NCBI GenBank assembly: GCA_965283955.1
Contig: CBDIQW010000001.1
Coordinates: forward strand, 3,782,001 to 3,846,000
Direction of reading: 5' to 3'
DNA from: Emticicia sp965283955
GTDB taxonomy: Bacteria; Bacteroidota; Bacteroidia; Cytophagales; Spirosomataceae
DNA: 64,000 nucleotides
A program made the position numbers and the translations under genes. The notes under the pieces were generated by a model. The model saw only the letters and a list, made by a program, of their open reading frames with translations, did no database searches and had not been told where the DNA came from. This document shows, piece after piece, positions 1 to 9,864 of this stretch; within the stretch, counting starts at the first letter, position 1, and each line of letters opens with the position of its first letter.

Positions 1-585
1 TTGGTATTATTTGATAGGGTTTCTGATAAAATTGACGCTCATAAAGTAGTAGCTGATAATTTCGATGGTGCATTTAAAGCAACCGAACACCTAATTTTGT
101 CGGGTCGGAGACGTATTGCTCATATTACAAGTCCGTCATTGTTATCAATAACCAAAGAGCGTTTAATGGGCTATCAAGCGGCCCTCGAAAAATACCAAAT
201 TCCGTACGATGAATCGTTAGTAAAATATTGTGGATTTGAACCCGAAGAAGCAAAAAACTTAATCTTTAATTTGATTAATGAACAGAAACCCGATGCGATT
301 TTTACTACGAGTGATAGGTTGGCTTTAGATTGTTTTTCGGCCGTAAAAGAGCAAGGGATTTTAATTCCTGAAGAGCTTTCATTTATTGGTTTTACGAACC
401 TAAAAGTGGCTCATTTATTAGCACCTTCGTTAAGTACAATCGTGCAACCTGCCTTTGAAATTGGCCAAGCTGCGGCCGAATTGCTACTTGATTCGATAGA
501 AAGAAAACAGAATCAAACTGAACAATTAAAAACTATAAAAATTCCTACGGAAATGGTGGTGCGGAAAAGTTCTGACTTCAATTAA
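1..585 (+). CDS. LacI-family transcriptional regulator, C-terminal part (cut by window start)
   Basis: The 194 visible residues match the effector-binding, periplasmic-binding-protein-like half of LacI/GalR repressors. A segment reading VVADNFDGAFKATEHLI is followed by RRIAHI, then a central PDAIFTTSDRLALDC strand-helix and a late LSFIGFTNLKVAHLLAPSLS block, in the usual order. The DNA-binding helix-turn-helix lies upstream of the window, so base 1 is not the start codon and the TTG there is a window-edge artefact. Family members bind a sugar or nucleoside and release an operator. The effector and target genes cannot be inferred here. The stop codon overlaps the stop of the convergent rarA gene by about 3 bases. 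Confidence 0.85.
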   Translation: MVLFDRVSDKIDAHKVVADNFDGAFKATEHLILSGRRRIAHITSPSLLSITKERLMGYQAALEKYQIPYDESLVKYCGFEPEEAKNLIFNLINEQKPDAIFTTSDRLALDCFSAVKEQGILIPEELSFIGFTNLKVAHLLAPSLSTIVQPAFEIGQAAAELLLDSIERKQNQTEQLKTIKIPTEMVVRKSSDFN

Positions 586-1843
586 TACCCATACCACTCC
601 GCCCACCAAGTTTGTAGTTGTCGTCTGATTTCGTTTTCACGAGCGTTATTGCTTGGTTCGTAGAGTTTTGTGCCTTTTAGCTCATCGGGTAAGAAGTTTT
701 GTTTCGCAAAATTCCCTTCATAATTATGTGAATATTGATAGTTTTTGCCGTAGCCGATTTGTTTCATTAGCTTTGTCGGAGCATTTCTAAGAGCTAACGG
801 AACAGATAAATGAGAAGTTTTTTCGGCCAAAGCAATGGCTGCCTCAATAGCCATATACGAAGCATTTGATTTGGGAGAAGTTGCCAAATAAATAGCCGTT
901 TGAGAAAGGATAATTCTGCACTCAGGATAGCCAATTACCTTGACAGCTTGCATACAATTATTGGCCATAATTACGGCCGTTGGATTGGCGTTGCCAATAT
1001 CTTCCGATGCTAAAATCAACATTCTTCGGGCAATAAATTCGGGGTCTTCGCCTGCCACAATCATGCGAGCCATCCAATAAAGTGCGGCGTTTGGGTCAGA
1101 GCCACGTAGCGATTTAATAAATGCCGAAATAATATCATAATGCTGTTCGCCCGATTTATCGTAGCGGGCAATGTTGCGTTGAGCCACTTCTTCCACCAAA
1201 TCATCGTTGATAACTATCTCAGCATCAGGTGGATATGAGAACGTAATTAATTCCAGTAAATTGAGCAATTTTCGTCCATCTCCGCCCGAAACTCGCATGA
1301 GTGCATCATACGACTCAACTTTGATGTTTTTTTCTTTCAAAATTGCATCTTCACGCAAAGCCCTGTCGGTCAGTTCTTTGAGTTCTTTTTCTCCGAAAGC
1401 TTCCAAAATATACACCTGACAACGAGAAAGTACTGCACTGTTTAACTCAAATGAAGGATTTTCGGTAGTTGCTCCGATGAGCGTGATTTGTCCTTTTTCA
1501 ACGGCTGCCAGTAGCGAATCTTGTTGAGATTTATTGTAGCGATGAATCTCGTCGATAAACACAATAGGAGGGAAGAGTCCCGAAGCTTTGCTGATAACTT
1601 CACGCAATTCTTTCACGCCCGAACTCACGGCATTTAGTTGATGAAATTGGCGTTTAGTGGCTTCGGAAATGAGCAAAGCGAGTGTAGTTTTACCAGTGCC
1701 TGCGGTCCCCACAAAATCATCGAAGGCACAAGATTAGCCTCAATGGCAGTGCGGAGAGGCTTGTTTTTACCTAAAATATGTTCTTGCCCGATGTATTCAT
1801 CTAATTTCTTGGGGCGTAATCTTTCGGCGAGTGGGGCTGACAT
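582..1843 (-). CDS. rarA: Replication-associated recombination protein A, AAA+ ATPase (one frameshift)
   Basis: RarA/MgsA is a clamp-loader-like AAA+ ATPase that acts at stalled replication forks. The N-terminal part (1634-1843) reads RPKKLDEYIGQEHILG and ends in SMILWGP. The rest (582 to about 1712) continues with AGTGKTTLALLIS (Walker A), IVFIDEIHRYNKSQQD (Walker B), GATTENPSFELN (sensor 1) and the C-terminal oligomerisation region. The two parts lie in different frames. One missing base at about 1707-1712, within the codons for GP-AGTGKT, explains this. Restoring it gives about 420 residues, the normal family length. Because the break falls inside the nucleotide-binding loop of a housekeeping gene, a sequencing error is likelier than a pseudogene. 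The gene may be cotranscribed with the two small genes upstream. Confidence 0.9.
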
Positions 1844-1875
1844 ATTTTGGTAATGACATTTACAAATGACTATTT

Positions 1876-2004
1876 CTAAACCTTTCTTTTTGATAAGGTC
1901 GTCCAGTCAATGTTTTTTACGAATGGATTAATTTCCTTCAGTTTCTTCTGAATAATTTGCTCTCCTGTTAGTTTTGGAGGTTCATTTTTCTTAGGATTTT
2001 TCAT
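1876..2004 (-). CDS. Small hypothetical protein, 42 aa, overlapping the upstream gene
   Basis: The frame starts at an ATG inside the last codons of the preceding gene (overlap about 14 bases) and encodes a highly charged peptide beginning MKNPKKNEPPKLTGEQIIQK and ending near WTTLSKRKV. A longer reading from 2091 exists, but it runs mostly inside the upstream gene and carries no extra recognisable sequence, so I prefer the short start. The overlap suggests translational coupling. No family is recognised. The peptide is Lys-rich with one predicted amphipathic helix. It could be a small partner of the upstream protein. Confidence 0.45.
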   Translation of the reverse strand: MKNPKKNEPPKLTGEQIIQKKLKEINPFVKNIDWTTLSKRKV

Positions 2005-2443
2005 TTTTTTGTCTGATAATGTAAAAATCATATTCCTTATTTGGTTCAAAGTCTGCAATGAAATCTTTGCCAATACCACCAAATATGTCAAATTTCTTCT
2101 GAATCTTTAACAATTCTCGACTTATAATAATTCGATAAAGTCTTTGTCTTCTTTCATCACTTCCTTTAAAGATAACGAAATATTCGGGTTTTATTTTCAA
2201 AAACTCTTCAACAATTTGAATAACGGTTGCCATAACCATCACTAAATCATTATTATTCGTTTCAGAAACATCGCTTAATTCTCCATTTTCCAGTTCATCC
2301 AATAAGGCAAGGTTATAAACCATACTCGCAGATGTTTCTGTAAATAGAACTACTTTTTTGACTACTTTTTCTGTGCTGGTGCTAAAAAATTCATACCGAA
2401 ATTCTGTTCGAGCAAGAGAAAATGAATATGCTTTTTCTTCCAT
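1991..2443 (-). CDS. DUF6934-like protein of unknown function
   Basis: A 150-residue soluble protein with no signal peptide or membrane segment. The pattern resembles the DUF6934 family of Bacteroidota: a first strand-rich part (YSFSLARTEFRYEFFS), a helical middle (NNDLVMVMATVIQIVEEFL), then YFVIFKGSDERRQRLYRIII and a C-terminal KEYDFYIIRQ strand. The G-S-x-x-R-x-R-L-Y segment is what I rely on. The family has no established function that I know of. It overlaps a 42-residue downstream frame, an arrangement sometimes seen in toxin-antitoxin pairs, but no toxin motif is visible. The family name comes from memory of the pattern. Confidence 0.6.
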   Translation of the reverse strand: MEEKAYSFSLARTEFRYEFFSTSTEKVVKKVVLFTETSASMVYNLALLDELENGELSDVSETNNNDLVMVMATVIQIVEEFLKIKPEYFVIFKGSDERRQRLYRIIISRELLKIQKKFDIFGGIGKDFIADFEPNKEYDFYIIRQKNEKS

Positions 2444-2610
2444 TAAATCTTTTGTGTGATTTTATTTGATTCATACTTGTAAAATATACTTGATTGAAAG
2501 AAACTCTTGAAAGTATTAATTCTTTCTCAAATATAAACCATTTTTTGCTTTTCAATTTTTAAAAACTATTTTTACAAACAAATACTTAACCTTGTTTAAT
2601 ATTCAACCTT

Positions 2611-4614
2611 ATGGCAAAGAAAGCAGTTTCTACAAAAAAAGAAAAAACAACGAGTACCGAACAAGAAAGCCCTAAAAGTGAAGTTCAAGAAGTAGCAATA
2701 GCTCCAACCTTCAATAAAGTTGAGCCTTTTAGTTTATTGACTGATTATGATGTTTCGCTTTTTCGCTCAGGAAAACACTATCGTCTTTACGAAAAACTTG
2801 GCTCGCACGTAGTTCAGAATCAGGGTGTTACGGGTACACTCTTTGCCGTTTGGGCTCCAAATGCCAAATACGTTTCGGTGATTGGTACTTTCAATGGCTG
2901 GAATCGTGGCGAACACCCGCTTAACCCTCGTTGGGATGGCTCAGGTATTTGGGAAGGTTGGATTCCGAACATCGGTAATGGAGAAGTTTACAAATATTTT
3001 ATTGCCTCAAATACTGGTGCTGATATAGAAAAAGGCGACCCCTACGCATTACGTTGGGAACACCCGCCAAAAACGGCCTCCATCGTTTGGGATACTTGGT
3101 ATGAGTGGAAAGACCAAGACTGGATGAAAACCCGTCGTGCGGCCAATAATCTCAATGCTCCGCAATCGGTTTATGAATTGCACTTTGGTTCGTGGAAACG
3201 TGACCCATCCAACCCTGAAAGATGTCTGAGCTACGGTGAAGTTGCTGATACACTCGTGCCTTATGTGAAAGAAATGGGCTTTACGCACGTAGAGTTTATG
3301 CCAATCATGGAGCATCCTTATGAGCCGTCTTGGGGTTATCAGATTACAGGATATTTTGCAGCGAGTAGCCGTTTTGGTACGCCTCAAGAATTTATGTATT
3401 TGATTGAGCAACTTCACATCAATGGTATCGGTGTGATACTCGACTGGGTGCTATCACACTACCCAGGCGATGCTCACGGTTTATTTCAGTTTGATGGTAC
3501 GGCTCTTTATGAGCATCAAGACCCACGTGAAGGCTATCACCCAGACTGGAAAAGTTATATATTCAACTACGGCCGCTACGAAGTACGCTCGTTTTTGATA
3601 AGTAATGCTATATTTTGGCTCGACCGCTTCCATGCTGATGGTTTGCGTGTAGATGCCGTGGCTTCGATGCTCTACCGTGATTATTCTCGTAATGCGGGCG
3701 AATGGGTACTCAAACGTTTTTGGTGGGCGATGGAAATTTAGAAGCAATTGCTTTTATAAAAGATTTGAACGAAACTATTTTTCGGGATTACCCCGATGTG
3801 CAAACCATTGCTGAGGAAGCAACGGACTGGCCGGGTATTTCAAAACCAACCTGGGATGACGGATTAGGCTTTGGTATGAAATGGATGATGGGCTGGATGC
3901 ATGATACATTAGATTATTTCAAACTCGCCAATGTATCGCAAATGGCATCAAAACGATATTACTTTCAGTTTGGTTTATGCTTTTTCAGAAAATTTCATGC
4001 TACCATTCTCGCATGATGAAGTTGTTTATGGAAAAGGCTCATTAATTGAAAAAATGCCGGGTGACGAATGGCGTAAATTTGCTAATTTGCGTTTGATGTA
4101 CACTTATATGTTTACGCATCCTGGAACAAAATTACTCTTTATGGGTGGGGAATTTGCTCAGTTTGCTGAATGGAATTTCGAAAAAAGTCTTGATTGGCAT
4201 TTGCTCGGAAACCAACCAAATAAAGGAATGACCGAATGTGTGAAAGGCTTGAATAAGCTTTATCGCTCAGAAGGAGCATTGTTTGATAAGCAATTTAGTC
4301 CTGATGGTTTTGAGTGGATTGATACCAGCGACCGTGAAAATGCCGTGATTGTGTATGCACGCAAGGGTTTCAACGAAAAAGAAAACTTGCTTGTAGTGTT
4401 AAACTTTACGCCTGTTCCACGCTCAAACTACCGAATCGGAATACCAGCGGCAGGAACTTATGTAGAGGTTTTCAATAGCGATAAGCAAGAATATTGGGGA
4501 AGTGGAACATTGAATGGCGAAGTACATACGCAAGCGATTGCCTCACACGGAAAAGAAAACTCTATCGAACTAACGCTTCCACCATTAGGTGCGATTGTGT
4601 TTAAGTTGAAGTAA
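2611..4614 (+). CDS. glgB: 1,4-alpha-glucan (glycogen) branching enzyme, GH13 (two frameshifts)
   Basis: GlgB transfers alpha-1,4 glucan segments to O-6 positions to make glycogen branches. A Lys/Glu-rich N-terminal tail of about 45 residues precedes a CBM48 domain (GTFNGWNRGEHPL, GSGIWEGWIP) and the catalytic barrel. Catalytic signatures are visible: GLRVDAVASMLYRDYSR with nucleophile Asp near residue 348, TIAEEATDWPG with the acid/base Glu, and PFSHDEVVYGKGSL with the transition-state Asp. The C-terminal all-beta domain ends GAIVFKLK. The frame changes near 3705-3712 (one base missing) and again near 3924-3932 (two missing or one extra), returning to the first frame. The corrected product is about 668 residues, normal for the family. 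All catalytic residues survive, so I treat this as a real gene with sequence errors. Confidence 0.93.
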
Positions 4615-4631
4615 TTCAAACGAAAATAAAA

Positions 4632-4680
4632 TGGCACACCTGCTTATCGGCTGATAATAAGGTGTGCCACTTTTGTTTTC
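4632..4680. terminator. Bidirectional intrinsic terminator between glgB and the GLPGLI gene
   Basis: TGGCACACC (4632-4640) pairs with GGTGTGCCA (4661-4669). Inner TTAT/ATAA pairing extends the stem. A T-rich tract follows on the plus strand, and an A-rich stretch precedes it, serving the convergent gene. Confidence 0.8.
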
Positions 4681-4694
4681 GGAATTTTATGTTA

Positions 4695-5441
4695 TCAATA
4701 CCTAATCACCCAATAAGGATTTCGTTGCATTTTTATACTATCAGTAATATATTTTGAAATCAAGGCATTGAAATCTTTGTCATTGATTTTCTTACCTTTC
4801 ATTTTTGGTAAAACCAGTTCTTTCTCCAGTTTCTTGAACTCGACACTTGTGGCTTCAATCATTAGCGTTCCATCATCAATATCGAGTTCGAGAATCATGC
4901 CTGGTAAGCCATGAAATTGCTCAGGCCCACTCGCCACTGGAATATCACCCGTAAACCAAGCAGTTATTTTTTGTCCTTTTATTTTATCTTCTGTTACGGC
5001 TTTCATACAAATGTATCCCGCAACTTCTTTGATTTGATTCATCACTTTCCATTCTATTTTTTGTAAAGAATCTTGCAGTAAGTAAGTTTTACCCGACATC
5101 TCAATCATGTCGTTATGCTTTTCTAACTCAAAGTTTTTGTGCATTACCAGCTCTTCATTTCTACCTTTATATTCCGTTCCTTCATATTCTTGTTGGTCTT
5201 GCCCCCAAGTATAAAGACTCTCTTTTTCGTTGAAATAAAGATTCAGTTTTTGTTTTGGGTCAGGGTCATTTTTCCAAGTATTTTCCATTCTGTCTTTTTC
5301 CTCTTGGGTCAGATACGGAAGTTTCTTCATCATTTTTATCCAGTTGAGCTGGTATTCATAATGTACAATTCCTTCGGTTTTTTGGGCAGATACTACTCCC
5401 CACATCGGGAATAGTAGCATATATAAAAAGATTTTCTTCAT
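4695..5441 (-). CDS. GLPGLI family secreted protein
   Basis: A 248-residue protein with an N-terminal signal peptide (about residues 1-19, ending VVSAQ). The family signature HGLPGMILELDID sits near residue 176, preceded by AWFTGDIPVASGPEQF, which defines the GLPGLI family of Bacteroidota. These proteins are predicted to be exported to the periplasm or cell surface. Their function is not established, but they are very often encoded next to TonB-dependent outer-membrane barrels. Here a barrel gene lies directly upstream on the same strand, so the two probably form one transcription unit. The 190-bp gap between them contains three near-palindromic repeats. Confidence 0.88.
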   Translation of the reverse strand: MKKIFLYMLLFPMWGVVSAQKTEGIVHYEYQLNWIKMMKKLPYLTQEEKDRMENTWKNDPDPKQKLNLYFNEKESLYTWGQDQQEYEGTEYKGRNEELVMHKNFELEKHNDMIEMSGKTYLLQDSLQKIEWKVMNQIKEVAGYICMKAVTEDKIKGQKITAWFTGDIPVASGPEQFHGLPGMILELDIDDGTLMIEATSVEFKKLEKELVLPKMKGKKINDKDFNALISKYITDSIKMQRNPYWVIRY

Positions 5442-5483
5442 TTTGTAAGTAATTTATAATGAGTTGTTTATGTTTTAGAATTG

Positions 5484-5597
5484 CCGTATAAATTCGGCAT
5501 TTTGTTTTTTAAATTCTCATCATCATTATCCACCGAATAAATTCGACGGCTAAAATAATCAAAGGACTTTTGCTCTTTAGTACCCGAATAAATTCGG
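5484..5597. repeat. Three near-palindromic CCGAATAAATTCGG elements about 50 bp apart
   Basis: Copies lie at 5484-5497 (CCGTATAAATTCGG), 5533-5549 (CCGAATAAATTCGACGG, slightly altered) and 5584-5597 (exact). Centre spacing is 49-51 bp. They fill the gap between the barrel gene and the GLPGLI gene. They could be operator sites, RNA stem-loops or a small intergenic repeat family. Confidence 0.7.
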
Positions 5598-5632
5598 TTG
5601 AAGTTAGTTTCTATTTAAATTTTAGTGGGGGG

Positions 5633-8467
5633 TTACCATCCGCCACCGCTTCTACGCATTTGACTTTTCACGCCACGCATGTTGTACGTAAAACTCAGCA
5701 TAAAATAACGAGCCAAAGTTTCGGTTCTTGATTCTGAATATGAATTTTGATTAGCAAACTGACTTATATTAAGATTACGATTCAAAATATCGTTGGCAGT
5801 CAGGCGAATCTCGGCTTTTTTCGATTTTCCGAGTTGTTTATAAATTGCTGCATTCCAAATTGGTTGACGTTGATTGAAACCAAAACGCTCATTGATGAAA
5901 ACATTATAATTGATTCGAGTATTTAGGAAAAAATCTTTCGGGAATTTAACATTCATTTCACCACCAAATCTATGATTATAAATCGTCTGATTTTGAGCAG
6001 TATTGATTGAATACTTTGTGTTTGTTATACCAAAGTTAGCATTTCCATAGAAAGTAAACTTGTCAGAAGGTGTTAAATCCAATCTTACACCCGTATAATA
6101 ACTCATGTTATTGGTTTCGTTCAAGATATTATTGATGTAAGTCAGGTTATTACCGTTGTTGACACTTCCGTTTAGGTTCATCGTTGCTTTTGTCTTTTTC
6201 AACGGAAAACCTAAACCAAAATAAGTCCCCATGTTATTTCCACCTGTAATATTCATTGGCTTAGTTGTTGTCTTAAATGTCTTGCTATCAATGTTTTGAT
6301 TGTAAATAATTTGGTTGACATTATAAGCATAATTTAAACCAAAATAGATATTCATAAAACTACCAGGGTTGTAATAATTGCCACCAAGATTGAAATTATG
6401 GTCGATTTGTGGCAAAAGGTCTGGATTTCCTTCTCTAATAAATAGCGGATTGCTATTATCGACAACTGGTTGGAGGTCTTTGATAGAAGGCTCAGAAACA
6501 TTTGGCTCGTAGCTGAACCACATATAACGGTTGTTTTTCAAATCAAGATTACCTTGAACATTTCCGAGCCAAGCAAAATATGTTTGATTAACAACTGTCT
6601 CTGGTTGTTTTGGTTGCATGAAATTACCTCTGAGAGAAAACTGCTGCCCTGCAACACCTGCCGAAATATTGATGCCCTTATAGTTATATCTCAAGCTTGT
6701 ACCGACTCTGTTATACGAAATTGTATTTTCAAAATAACGAGTGAGTGAGTCAATCTGTAAATTTGATTCTAAGTTTATTACATCTCTATCAACCACGCTA
6801 TTACGAATACTGAAATTATAGAAAGTTTCAGAAGAAAACTTCTTGCCAAATGGCTCAACGTACAACAAACTTGCTTTCCATTGGCTGCGGTCGCTTAAAG
6901 TTGCGTTAAATTGATTAATATTTCTCAATAAATCATTTGTACTGGTAATTTTAAAGAATTCATTGAGTGAAATTTGCGTTGCATCTCCATCTGAATTGGT
7001 AAAATTATACCCACCACTCATGGCAAATATTCTGCCCTTTTTCTTGAATTTATGTCTGAAAATTCCTGTTATTGCTGCCGCAGATGAGTTAAAGCCAGTT
7101 TGGTTATTGATAGTAGTTTGATTGGTTTTGTCATCGTTTCCTACAAAAAACTGTTGAAAACCATTATATCGAGTATTTCCTCGTGAAAGTTTTCCATTTC
7201 CAACAATCGTAAATGTATTTAGTGTATCAAGCGTTTTTTCTAAACGGAATGATACTCGGTGGTTATAATTTTCGTTACGAGTTAAATCTTTGTTGGAAGT
7301 TGCAAATGAAGCATTATTTTCTAAGAAATTCTGACGGCTCGAAAGAGCATCTAAAATCTGATTTTTACCATTAAAATAGTAGCTCGAACTTAATTTATTT
7401 TTCTTAGTATCGTAATTATAATTCAAACCTGCTGCATACGAATCGGTCAAACCTTGACCACGACCGCCACCCACGGGAATCGATAAATCTTCATCACTCT
7501 CATCGCCACCAAAGTAGTAGTAACGACCACCGCCACCGAAACCAAAGTCGGCATTATCATTCCAGTTGAAAGATTGACTCCCTCTAAAATCCTGAAAATC
7601 ATCAAAACCCATTCCTACCTGATTGGTGTTATTTCCCAGCCCAATCAATGAAAACTGGTTTTTTTGGTCGAATTTGTTGTAATTTCCTTTTATTTCCATT
7701 CGCTCTTTATTGCCGATTCCAGCCGTAACCTTTCCAAAACCACCTTTCTTAAACTCATCTTTTAGCTCCAAATTCATGGTTTTTTCTTTCTTTCCATCGT
7801 CTATACCCGTAGCTTTTGCTTGTTCGGTTTTATCGTTAAAAACCTGCACTTTTTTGATAGCCTCTGCCGATAAGTTTTTGGTTGCCATTTTCGTATCGCC
7901 ACCAAAAAACTGCTTACCATCGACCGTAACTCGTTTTACATCTTGTCCTTGAGCTTTGATATTTCCATCTTGGTCAACCGACATCCCAGGCAATTTTCTC
8001 AATAAATCCTCAACCGTCGAGCCAGGTGGCACTTTAAAAGAGGCCGCATTGTATTCAACCGTATCGCCTTTGATACTCAAAGGAGCTTTGGCCGTGCGGA
8101 CAACTACTTCGTAAAGTTCTCTCATAATTGGCTTCAGTTGAATTTTTCCCAAGTCAGTTACAGCACCTTCGGCGGGTGTAAATTCTTGCTGATAAGGCAA
8201 ATAGCCCATGTACGAAATTTTTAGTAGGTAAGTGCCACGCTTTACGCCTTTGATTTCAAATTGACCATCGTTCTCGGTGCGTCCGTAACTAACCAAAGCC
8301 GAGTCTTTTGGCGTAAGTAACATAATAGTAGCCGAGGGGAGTGTAGTACTTGATGAGTCGATGACCAAACCTTTAACCGAGATTCTGGCTGGACTTTGAG
8401 CAAAGATAGTTCCGCTCATGAGCAGACATAGCATCAAAAGGAGTAAAATAGTAATAGCTTTTTTCAT
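5633..8467 (-). CDS. TonB-dependent-receptor-like outer-membrane beta-barrel protein with carboxypeptidase-regulatory-like domain
   Basis: A 944-residue protein with a signal peptide (to about residue 24, TIFAQ). Residues about 30-110 form a carboxypeptidase-regulatory-like domain (VKGLVIDSSSTTLPSATIML, YLLKISYMGYLPYQQEF). A plug-like region follows (VPPGSTVEDLLRKLPGMSVD; DGKQFFGGDTKMATKNL), and the last roughly 650 residues form an outer-membrane beta-barrel with many alternating aromatic strands, ending RYFMLSFTYNMRG. The Gly-rich loop FGFGGGGRYYYFGGDES is notable. Such proteins may import nutrients or siderophores, or serve as surface anchors. Nothing here gives the ligand. It is followed by the GLPGLI gene. 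No frame disruption is seen. Confidence 0.88.
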   Translation of the reverse strand: MKKAITILLLLMLCLLMSGTIFAQSPARISVKGLVIDSSSTTLPSATIMLLTPKDSALVSYGRTENDGQFEIKGVKRGTYLLKISYMGYLPYQQEFTPAEGAVTDLGKIQLKPIMRELYEVVVRTAKAPLSIKGDTVEYNAASFKVPPGSTVEDLLRKLPGMSVDQDGNIKAQGQDVKRVTVDGKQFFGGDTKMATKNLSAEAIKKVQVFNDKTEQAKATGIDDGKKEKTMNLELKDEFKKGGFGKVTAGIGNKERMEIKGNYNKFDQKNQFSLIGLGNNTNQVGMGFDDFQDFRGSQSFNWNDNADFGFGGGGRYYYFGGDESDEDLSIPVGGGRGQGLTDSYAAGLNYNYDTKKNKLSSSYYFNGKNQILDALSSRQNFLENNASFATSNKDLTRNENYNHRVSFRLEKTLDTLNTFTIVGNGKLSRGNTRYNGFQQFFVGNDDKTNQTTINNQTGFNSSAAAITGIFRHKFKKKGRIFAMSGGYNFTNSDGDATQISLNEFFKITSTNDLLRNINQFNATLSDRSQWKASLLYVEPFGKKFSSETFYNFSIRNSVVDRDVINLESNLQIDSLTRYFENTISYNRVGTSLRYNYKGINISAGVAGQQFSLRGNFMQPKQPETVVNQTYFAWLGNVQGNLDLKNNRYMWFSYEPNVSEPSIKDLQPVVDNSNPLFIREGNPDLLPQIDHNFNLGGNYYNPGSFMNIYFGLNYAYNVNQIIYNQNIDSKTFKTTTKPMNITGGNNMGTYFGLGFPLKKTKATMNLNGSVNNGNNLTYINNILNETNNMSYYTGVRLDLTPSDKFTFYGNANFGITNTKYSINTAQNQTIYNHRFGGEMNVKFPKDFFLNTRINYNVFINERFGFNQRQPIWNAAIYKQLGKSKKAEIRLTANDILNRNLNISQFANQNSYSESRTETLARYFMLSFTYNMRGVKSQMRRSGGGW

Positions 8468-8573
8468 AATAATTGTAACACAATTGAATGGTGGAAACCG
8501 TTTTTAATGAGTCGTAATTTTTATAGAAATGTTGCACTAATTTTTTCTAAATTGCATATCTATTTCCATTATT

Positions 8574-8606
8574 CAAACTTACTTGGCTAACTAAGAAAAG
8601 TTACAA
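8574..8606 (-). promoter_or_regulatory. Candidate promoter of the outer-membrane barrel gene
   Basis: The minus strand carries TAAGTTTG (8574-8581), a perfect match to the Bacteroidota -7 element TAnnTTTG. A TTG lies 22 bp further upstream (8604-8606), slightly wider than the usual 19-20 bp. It is about 107 bp from the start codon. Confidence 0.4.
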
Positions 8607-8994
8607 GCGGATACGTAAATTTTTCGTAAAACTATTGTAAATGCCAGCTAAGAAAATAAAAATGTGTTAAAACGATGAGAATTTGTGACGAAACCCAATG
8701 TTTTTACAAATCAATAAGTCTTGGGAAAATAAAAGAATGAAGAAAAAAATGAGCGAAAACTGAAATGGGGAGAGTGTAATGGCTTTTTCATAAAAGTGTT
8801 TGACTGTTAATTGTGTTCTGGAAAAATAACTAAGGCTTTAGTTGATAACGAGACAAAGGTATTAATATTTTAAAATCAAGAACCTTTTTTAAGAAAATTT
8901 AAGAAAAATTGAGTAAGTGGTAAAAAATTACGAAGCGTGTACCGACAATTTAGTTTTGCCCGTTAATGAAAAAAAAGATACGGATGTATTTTAT

Positions 8995-9021
8995 TAGGAA
9001 CGTCCAATTTGGACGTTCCTA
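8995..9021. repeat. Perfect 27-bp palindrome, possible terminator or intergenic repeat
   Basis: TAGGAACGTCCAA (8995-9007), a one-base centre, then its exact reverse complement (9009-9021). It lies 40 bp beyond the stop of the leftward DeoR gene. It lacks a clear T-tract on that side, so a repeat or protein-binding site is as likely as a terminator. Confidence 0.6.
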
Positions 9022-9061
9022 CGAGCCAAAATTTAACCATTAAAATCAAACGGTGAAAATA

Positions 9062-9808
9062 TTAGTTCAAAATCCTAACTCCTAAATTTTGATAGGTTTT
9101 TAGTTTTTCAGAAACTTCGTTCGTTACTAAAACATCAACAATACTCAATGCTGCAAATCTTAGATATTTATCTTTTCCCAGTTTGCTCAAATCGCAAAGT
9201 AAATATGTGAGTTGTGAATGGCTCGACATGGCGGTTGTTATTTCTGCTTCTTTTTCGCTGGCCGCACTCAAACCGTTTTCAATCGAAATGCCATCTACTC
9301 CAACAAATGCCTTATCTGCTTGGTAGCGTCTGATATGTTCAACCGCAATTTGTCCGTGAATTGCTTGGCGTTTATTGTCAAGTTCTCCACCAATCAGATT
9401 TATAGAAACTTCGGTGTTCGATAATTCATAAACTATTGGTAAAGAATTAGTTATGACTTTTATTCGTTTGTTTTTAATGAATTGGCATATTCTGAATACA
9501 GTGCTTCCACAATCCATAAAAATAATATCACCGTCTCGAATTTCTTGTGCTGCCAACCTTGCGATATAATCCTTCTGCTCAATATTGGTGGTAATTTTTT
9601 GTTCAAAATTCGCTGGGATATTCACCAGACTGAGTTTCATAGCACCACCATGTGTGCGGAAAATCAATCCATCGGCGGCCATTAGAGCTAAATCTCTACG
9701 AATTGTAATTTCTGAAGTTTCAACCTTCAAGGCCAGTTCTTTCACATCAGCCTCGCCTTGTTCTTCTACGATTTTTAATATTTTCTGCTTTCTGCTTTGA
9801 TAACTCAT
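9062..9808 (-). CDS. DeoR/GlpR-family transcriptional regulator
   Basis: A 248-residue cytoplasmic repressor. The N-terminal winged helix-turn-helix reads KILKIVEEQGEADVKELA followed by SEITIRRDLALMAADGLI and FRTHGGA, the DeoR signature. The C-terminal sugar-phosphate-binding DeoRC domain shows DGDIIFMDCGSTVF, VITNSL, INLIGGELD, FVGVDGIS and LCDLSKLGK. Members usually respond to a phosphorylated sugar and repress a neighbouring catabolic operon. Its closest neighbour is the divergent Nudix hydrolase gene, and the AT-rich spacer with repeated ATCAA words is a natural operator. The specific effector cannot be read from sequence. Confidence 0.88.
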   Translation of the reverse strand: MSYQSRKQKILKIVEEQGEADVKELALKVETSEITIRRDLALMAADGLIFRTHGGAMKLSLVNIPANFEQKITTNIEQKDYIARLAAQEIRDGDIIFMDCGSTVFRICQFIKNKRIKVITNSLPIVYELSNTEVSINLIGGELDNKRQAIHGQIAVEHIRRYQADKAFVGVDGISIENGLSAASEKEAEITTAMSSHSQLTYLLCDLSKLGKDKYLRFAALSIVDVLVTNEVSEKLKTYQNLGVRILN

Positions 9809-9864
9809 TTCTTTTTATGAATATTTGCTCAAATATAATCAAAATTAATCAAAAACAATCATTT
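9809..9864. promoter_or_regulatory. Divergent spacer with repeated ATCAA words, candidate DeoR operator
   Basis: The spacer between the divergent genes carries three near-direct repeats, AATCAAAAT, AATCAAAAA and AATCATT, at about 10-11 bp spacing (9837-9864). Helical-turn spacing next to a repressor gene suggests autoregulation. Confidence 0.4.

Larger units (their letters stand above)
8468..9061. other. 594-bp intergenic region, no gene seen
   Basis: The stretch is AT-rich with frequent stops in all frames. It holds the candidate barrel promoter near 8574-8606 and a strong palindrome at 8995-9021. No conserved RNA was recognised. Confidence 0.6.

Noticed and set aside
2611..4614. Programmed frameshifting or true pseudogenisation of glgB
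   Set aside because: No slippery site or stimulatory structure is evident at either break, all catalytic residues are kept, and the same kind of indel recurs in many unrelated genes.
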